DNA of 64,000 nt from the NCBI GenBank assembly GCA_963969495.1, contig OZ018321.1, forward strand, positions 63,022,780-63,086,779. The letters run 5' to 3'. Positions within the stretch are counted from its first letter, which is position 1; each line of letters begins with the position of its first letter. This DNA is from Ceratothoa steindachneri (lineage: Eukaryota > Arthropoda > Malacostraca > Isopoda > Cymothoidae). Positions 58,374 through 64,000 of the stretch are shown here, piece after piece. The notes under the pieces are model-generated. The model ran no database searches, was not told the origin of the DNA, and saw only the letters and a list, made by a program, of their open reading frames with translations. Position numbers and translations under genes: made by a program.

Positions 58374-59230
58374 CTAGAGTCCATAAATCAATGTGCACGA
58401 ACTCGTTCGAAGTACAAGGGATAAACGGTAGCGATCCGGCTCATCCCGGTATTGGGACAGGTAACGTACGCGAAGATCGCCCAGACTGGGACATTCAATA
58501 AGAATGTGCCGAACAGTCTTGGGGACGACGCAGTCTTCACAGTAGGGTGCAGGCGAACGTTCCATCAAATGGCGGTGCGTCCCGCCAGTGTGTTCAGTTC
58601 GGAGACGACACAAAGCAACCTGAAGCCTTCTCGGCATTGGGGGGGGGGGGGGTAGGTCATTTCGACCGTCTCCCATCTTCTTTGCCAAGCAGCCCGAAGA
58701 ACTGCCCGTATACCTGCCATGTAGTCGGTGTGAGGAAGAGCGAAACGCTGGCCCGGTTGCCCAGTCCTCACGGACTCTTTAGCACCATCATTCCGCGTAA
58801 TTTATACATGTCTAGGAACCCAGCAGAAGATAATATCGACATCCACCCGGCTTACTAAAACCGTGGCGTCACAGATATCGCAAACCGGGGGATGCGGAGA
58901 TTCAAATGCCACGAGAGCACTCAGGGCGCTTTGTGAGTCGCTATAGATCACAATCCGGTCTCCGAATCGGGCACGTCGCGTAATCTCCCGTACCGAGTGG
59001 TGTATTGCCACCAGCTCGGCCGTGAAGACAGACGCAGCGCCTGGCAGAGCCCCGCTGACTTCAAACAGAGGGGATACGGCGTGGAAACCGACTCCCTCTT
59101 GGGACTTGGAGCCATCAGTATACACTGGCACGGTTCCAGCGTGACACGAGGTGTGCTCCAAAAAGGTCGAACGCAATACTCCCGGCGCTGTACAAGCTTT
59201 GGGAACAGAGGCATGGCGACAAATAGACAA
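58374..59230 (-). pseudogene. LINE RNase H and C-terminal Cys/His region
   Basis: HAGTVPVYTDGSKSQEGVGF (first Asp), GAASVFTAELVAIHHSVREI (Glu), RIVIYSDSQSALSALVAF (second Asp) and DIIFCWVPRHV are in one open frame (59230-58802), so most of the RNase H core is preserved. The C-terminal part at 58688-58374 has YCEDCVVPKTVRHILIEC, a C..C...H....C cluster. About 100 bases with another frame lie between them. Confidence 0.85.
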
Positions 59231-59242
59231 AGGTTGTACCCT

Positions 59243-60111
59243 CTAGGGTGGCGCTCTGGGCAGAACCAGGGATGCCAGCGGACCGAGAGCTATACCTAGT
59301 TCTCGAAGGAGTTTCCTAGCCCTAAACCCAAAGAGCTTAGGGTATGACTGGTGTCTCTCGGCGACATAGGTGCCGTCAAAATCAGCTGCGGATGCAGTGA
59401 GAGCTATTGGCGACTGATGGAGGCGCCGGGCTCGCGCGTACAGGCGAATACTGCACTGTGCACGGCGTAGAATGAGTGGCATCTCCCCAGCAACGTCAAG
59501 TAGGCTCTCAATGGGGGAAATGCGGAAGGCACCGGTCGCAAGGCGAAGGACGGTGTGGTGGGTCGAGTCCACCTTCCGCAATACACTCTCAGCTGCGGAT
59601 GCATAAAACCCGCATCTGTAGTCGATCGATAAAAATTAAGGCAGTAGCCCAATCAGCGCTGAACGTCACGGAACGAAGAATATCCATGGCGTGGGTACAA
59701 GACACCCTAAGGCTGCTAATATGAGCCTCCCAGGTGAGGCGTCGGTCAGATACAAGACCAAGGAAACTGTGCGATTCAACCACTTCCAGGCGTACCCGAT
59801 TGAGAAACAAATATGAGTCAGGGTGGAGCCGTGGATGGCGGCAGAAATGCACCATATTAGTCTTGGCCAAAGAAAACCGAAACCTGTGCGCTTCGACATA
59901 GCGAGAGACGCGGTTCAATGCCTGTTGGAGTCGACGCTCCAGAGTTGGTATCTGGGCCGCGCCAAAAGAGATCGAAAGGTCGTCCACGTAGAGCGTAGCG
60001 AGAACATCTTCCGGAAGCACCGAGGTGATGCCGTTGATGCTCAGAGCAAAGTGTGACACTGAGGACACTGCCCTGCCCGATCCCTGGGAGGGACCTCAGA
60101 CTGTGCGCCAT
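59243..60111 (-). pseudogene. LINE reverse transcriptase, C-terminal half
   Basis: GQGSVLSVTL, INGITSVLPEDVLATLYVDD (the catalytic Asp pair is intact here), LAKTNMVHFCRHPRLHPDSY and VESHSFLGLVSDRRLTWEAH lead into the thumb at 59580-59243 (STHHTVLRLATGAFRISPIE). Frames change at about 60068, 59600 and 59245. The 5' fingers are missing by truncation. Confidence 0.85.
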
Positions 60112-60821
60112 TTTTTAGGGGAATGACCTAGTCTATGTGTAGGAGCTTCGTGTACGGTACCTTTCCCAATACATTGATGGAAAGGGTGCTAGCGTCTGTT
60201 TCTATTGAGTGGGACATGTCCATGCGCACTAGGTTGCGGAGTCCTAAAGTTCTTGGAGGAGTGGGACCTCTTGAAAGATATATAAGCATACTTTGAAGCT
60301 AAGATAGTTTTAGCTGACGGTGTACTAGAATCCTTGAACAAGTCGGACCTTCTTTTAAGGGGCATTTTCATAGTATGATTTGCTTTTTTTATTTTTTAGT
60401 TCTTTTGGGTTTTATTTAGTTAGTTTGTTTTCCTTTTTTATTCATGTTATTTATATCACTGGGAAAATATGTAGCGAGTGCGAATTGCAAGATAAAATAG
60501 GCCCAGCGAGGAACCTCGCAAATCAGCACCCTATTGTATCTATGAAATCCTGAAATTGGGTACACGCATTAATTTCTGAAATATATGCCATAAAATAATG
60601 AACTCATCCAGAATAGAGAAAACCACGTATGGTACTAAGGGGCATGAGTTAAAAAAACATGAATGTAAATAATATATGTATTTTACATAGCTAGACACGA
60701 CTTTAACTTTTTCAGGTGCGACTTTGCCGCCGGATCTGGTGCGACTGCGACTTTGCAACTTTATTTTTGCCCCCCCCCACCCCCAGTGCGACTTGCGACT
60801 TTTTTTCCCGGTGCGAATCCG

Positions 60822-61088
60822 CTAAATTACAAAGTAAACTTTAGCGCGATACCAGAAACATGCTTTTATAAGGCAAAAAAAACCCTCCTCCTCCTCCATG
60901 TCCTCCTGGCCCATCTTCTCCACCAGAAGGTCCATGTTCCCTTTGAGGAACACAAGCTCCTCAAAGTTAACCTCATCCAGGGAGGACCTCTTGGCCCTGA
61001 GGACGTCCCCGGCCGTGCTGAATAGCCTCTCCACAGCTGCAGAGCTGGGGAGGGGGGTATTGTACTTAATGAATAAGTCCACCCACAT
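60822..61088 (-). pseudogene. hAT transposase C-terminal dimerisation domain
   Basis: MWVDLFIKYNTPLPSSAAVE then RLFSTAGDVLRAKRSSLDEV and NFEELVFLKGNMD is the hATC signature (P.SSAA.ER.FS.AG..L..KR..L....E.L.F.K.N). In a working element it mediates transposase dimers. A Glu-rich tail follows and the frame ends by 60822. The rest of the transposase is not seen to the right. Downstream, 60710-60815 contains several copies of GTGCGACT and GCGACTT, perhaps subterminal binding repeats of the same element. Confidence 0.85.
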
Positions 61089-61089
61089 T

Positions 61090-63332
61090 TTAATTACTTC
61101 TTACACTTTACAGTAATTTTTTTCGTCGTAGCCACAAGGAAAGTATAAGCAGTGCATATACGAGAAAATGAGATTAATTCGCACAATGAACGCCACAAGG
61201 CATAACACGTTCTCGAGCGTTTTTAAATAACAAGACAGGTTTAAAACTTGGTTCACGCCTGAAAAGTGTATGCGATTTTACTAATTTATAATAAAATTCC
61301 GTGTGTCAAACTTTTTTTTGATACGTTTAGGTAGTTTCATGGAACGTCAGTCTCATATAATGTGAAGAATTTAATTTATCGTAAAAGGAAAGTTAAAAAT
61401 CAGATCAAAATAAAGTTAGCTGTTACTAGCTCAAATTTGACATTTTTAGCCAAATCGGACTTAAAACTGGCTTAAAACAGCCGCGGCAATTCCTTTAAAA
61501 AAACTCGTATTTGTTCCTGTTCAAAGTCGCCGAAAATTGGCGGTGCGTCTTTGCTTAGTCTTGACTTTTTCAAAACGTTTGCGACTTCGAAATTCATATT
61601 GCGGCAAAGCCGCAACGCCCAGCTCTGGTATCTTGCTCGAGAAGAGAAGAATGAATTCGATACGGCAGCAAACATATGCACTTGTACACACATATAAAAA
61701 GTGATTCATATAACCTTGATAAAAGGTTAGCTGTTTAAACAAAGCTTGGGATGCAGGTGGAGAACTAAAAACACGTTAGCAGCGGCCATTGTTTAGTTAA
61801 CAACAACCATTAGTTACTGACAAAAGACTGCGAACTCCAACTCGCGTCTTTGGTATTTTGACCAGAAATAAATCTCTATTTCTCCATTGACACGAATTCA
61901 CAGGAGTGAAATAGGCTTCACCCAAATAACATTAGTGGATAATAATAGGCCCTGCCCATTGTCTCCGACACAAATATATACTCACACAGTGGGAAAGTCA
62001 GTAAGCAAGTAAGTCAGAAAGACGTCATGGAGAAATAGACCCACTTAAAGACACTACACGCACGTCTCGAATCCTTCTTACACCCAAGGCTACCCGAGTT
62101 CTAAGCCCAAATAAAGTCCGAAATTCCTCCGTTTGTGATTTCCTTGCTACAGGTAATCCGCATCGATCTCAAGCCTCGGTCAAACCAACTCTCATTTGCG
62201 CTGAAGCCTACTATAAGAACGTTCGGTGCCCCTATTAACTCTCGACCCCTCTAACTCGTACGCATTATTATCCTCGAGGACCCGCAATAACATCGAGGAC
62301 TGGCCATAAATATTTGTCCCTTCCTAGTTGTAAATTAAGGGATTTATTGTTGCGTTGCGGCCACGATTCTATCGTTGGTTGCTGTTATGATGAGATCTTA
62401 TTTTTTTAATGCATGAGTGCATAGAGGAGGGGGGGAGTAGTGACGGGAATAGTTCGTCGGTATATTTATGTAAGTAAGCAGGAAATGAATAATTTGGAAA
62501 GAAGTTAAATGAGGATCCATATCGGAGCAGACAGTTATTTTGAAGGTAGGTGAGAAACGTAGATAAAGAATAGCTAGGTGGACATCAAGGATAATAATGG
62601 AAAGGTACTTCCCAGCGATGAGGTGGATAAAACTCAGCCACGAGGTTACTTTTATGAACTGTATACTGTGTACACACAAGATGAAGCAAATGTGAATATG
62701 ATTATTGGTTTCGACCGTACTAACCAAGTGATGTATAGAGATATGAAGCAAATAAGCATGCAAGTTGTTATTTGATATGTGTGAACAAGGGCAGGCCTTG
62801 TGGTTATAGCGCTCTGGGCAAACATGTTGAGCGCTCTTTATAAGTACAGATAATAAAAAAAATCGCAAGCAAAAAACAAAAAATATAGAATAATAGAAAT
62901 GATTTTATTACCTGGGTTGTTTTTTTAACAAACAATGAAAATTAATATTGTTTTTCTCAACCTGGATTTTGGACAATTAGCCTACCTGAAACATTTTTTT
63001 TCTAGCCTTTAGATCAGCAAATCTTTTCATGGCACTTTCTATATTTATATTATTTGCAATATCATTTTCTATAGACAAAAGATTGTTACAATCTTTGCTA
63101 CCCTCAAAAATTTCTTGCAGGGTGCCTAGATTTGGCCAAAAAAAAAAATCGCTTTACAGAACTGAAATCCCTCCCGCATGCAATTTTAAGAACTTCCTTG
63201 TTTCGCCGTTTTCTGAGTCCTTTCCCTTGCTTCCCCGCCTCTTGAAAAGCTAAAATGTTTCAGTCATATTCAAGTATGAGTCTACCATGTACAAAATGTT
63301 GATTCATAATAATAAAAATAGTATAGGGGGGA
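61090..63332. other. Gene-free stretch
   Basis: 61470-61745 has overlapping minus frames with GCGACTT-like words as near the hAT end, possibly the rest of that element. No domain was recognised. 62398-62868 and 62578-62775 are open on opposite strands without motifs. Confidence 0.45.
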
Positions 63333-63670
63333 GGGGGTATTCTGTCGATTGTGCCGTTTGCCCTAAGCAATACTTTGGGCAAACCAGTAAATCATTAAGT
63401 GTACGCTTAACCCAACAAAAATACAAAATTAGGTACAAGAGGTGAAAGTAATAGTGCTTTCTTTGTCCATTTATCTGAAAATAGTAAACCTATCAATTGG
63501 AATTCGGCTAAATTTATTTACAAATCTGATGAGTTTGTTAAAAGAATATTGTCGAATGCTCATTCATTAATTCCTCGCCAAATTTTAATATATCCCACGG
63601 TATCATTAAACTGACCCTGTAATTAAAAGGCTTATTTGTAACGAAATTGTCCATTTTAAATCTTAGTCCT
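63333..63670 (+). pseudogene. Penelope-like element GIY-YIG remnant
   Basis: GYSVDCAVCPKQYFGQTSKS then LSVRLTQQKYK is the start of a GIY-YIG domain of the PLE type (C..C...Y.GQT..SL..R). A stop at 63442 and frame changes follow. Further pieces (SSPNFNISHG, then a degraded DPVIKRLICNEIVHFK) match the end of the element at 1-845, so both belong to one broad family. The RT part is absent. The last 100 bases of the window (to about 63995) could be its 3' tail. Confidence 0.7.
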
Positions 63671-64000
63671 TTGATTTACTAAATTAGTTATGTTTCTTTT
63701 GCGTATTTCAATGTATTTATAATTTTATGTGTATGTATATACTCAGTTTTGTGACCTAAATGTCTAAATTCTTTTCTCACAGTTGGAACTTCCGAAAGTA
63801 GACCTTATCTATATGCCTTTACCCTTTATTTCCGATATTTAATCCCGTCTTTGATAATATTTCTCTATTGTGTCCTTTCGCGGTACATGGGCGGGACACG
63901 ACTCTGCTGTCTCTTATATATACCACCTCTGTTAAGTAATTCGTTATTCCTTGAGAATAAACTGAAAAAGTTCGAAAGTACTTGGGATCGGCCTTTCATT

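Larger units (their letters stand above)
58122..60111 (-). mobile_element. I/Jockey-type LINE with RNase H, 5'-truncated copy
   Basis: This is the same family as 30987-35180. The minus strand begins inside the RT at the GQGSVLSVTL motif (60100) and continues through RT, RNase H, the C-terminal Cys/His cluster and the shared 3' end (AGTCGCCAGATGGGC at about 58125-58139). 5' truncation is the usual fate of LINE copies. The RNase H, deleted in the other copy, is present here. Confidence 0.88.

Noticed and set aside
62398..62868. 156-codon minus-strand frame
   Set aside because: Low-complexity Ile/His/Leu-rich translation without a domain; the opposite strand is open too.

Overview
This 64 kb window is eukaryotic nuclear DNA, most likely from an arthropod (a crustacean or chelicerate is my best guess; the sequence alone does not settle it). 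The DNA is AT-rich, with long (TA)n tracts, spliced coding exons and a dense, decayed load of transposable elements. I see no bacterial-type operons, CRISPR array or rRNA gene.

One host gene can be reconstructed with confidence. It is a mitochondrial medium-chain acyl-CoA synthetase of the ACSF2 type on the minus strand, from 52135 down to a stop at 27837. Thirteen consecutive exons give 562 codons. Every exon is open, has GT/AG borders and agrees in phase with its neighbours, and all the ANL-superfamily core motifs are present. Only the first exon, which should carry the start codon and mitochondrial presequence, is not identified. A poly(A) signal lies about 80 bases past the stop.

Everything else is mobile or repeated DNA.
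- 1-845: 3' part of a Penelope-like element with a GIY-YIG nuclease; a related piece sits at 63333-63670.
- 1440-8209: a nearly full-length, decayed I/Jockey-type LINE with RNase H and an (AAT)n tail, split by an unclassified repeat at about 4600-5645.
- 8284-13080: Tc1-type elements in several states of decay.
- 15539-18620: a gypsy-like retrotransposon whose integrase lies before the reverse transcriptase (Gmr1-like order).
- 22935-24535: a 21-bp minisatellite.
- 24765-25271: a hAT-type MITE.

The ACSF2 introns (27960-52135) hold nested insertions. A Tc1-like element (29931-35456) is split by a second RNase H LINE (30987-35180). A mariner lies at 38019-38796. A 22-bp satellite is split by a probable solo LTR (39715-42464), which is itself split by a Tc1 (41060-42420). 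Another Tc1 lies at 45641-46615. At least four copies of a SINE-like repeat, two with a tRNA-like head, are also intronic.

Upstream of the gene's first seen exon are a Merlin-type transposase remnant (52431-52850), a tRNA-headed SINE with a LINE-derived tail (52950-53333), a second copy of the unclassified repeat (55645-56000), a transposon with a DUF4817-like HTH (56237-56588), a third RNase H LINE copy (58122-60111) and a hAT C-terminus (60822-61088). The genes do not form a pathway: this is one metabolic gene embedded in layers of transposons.
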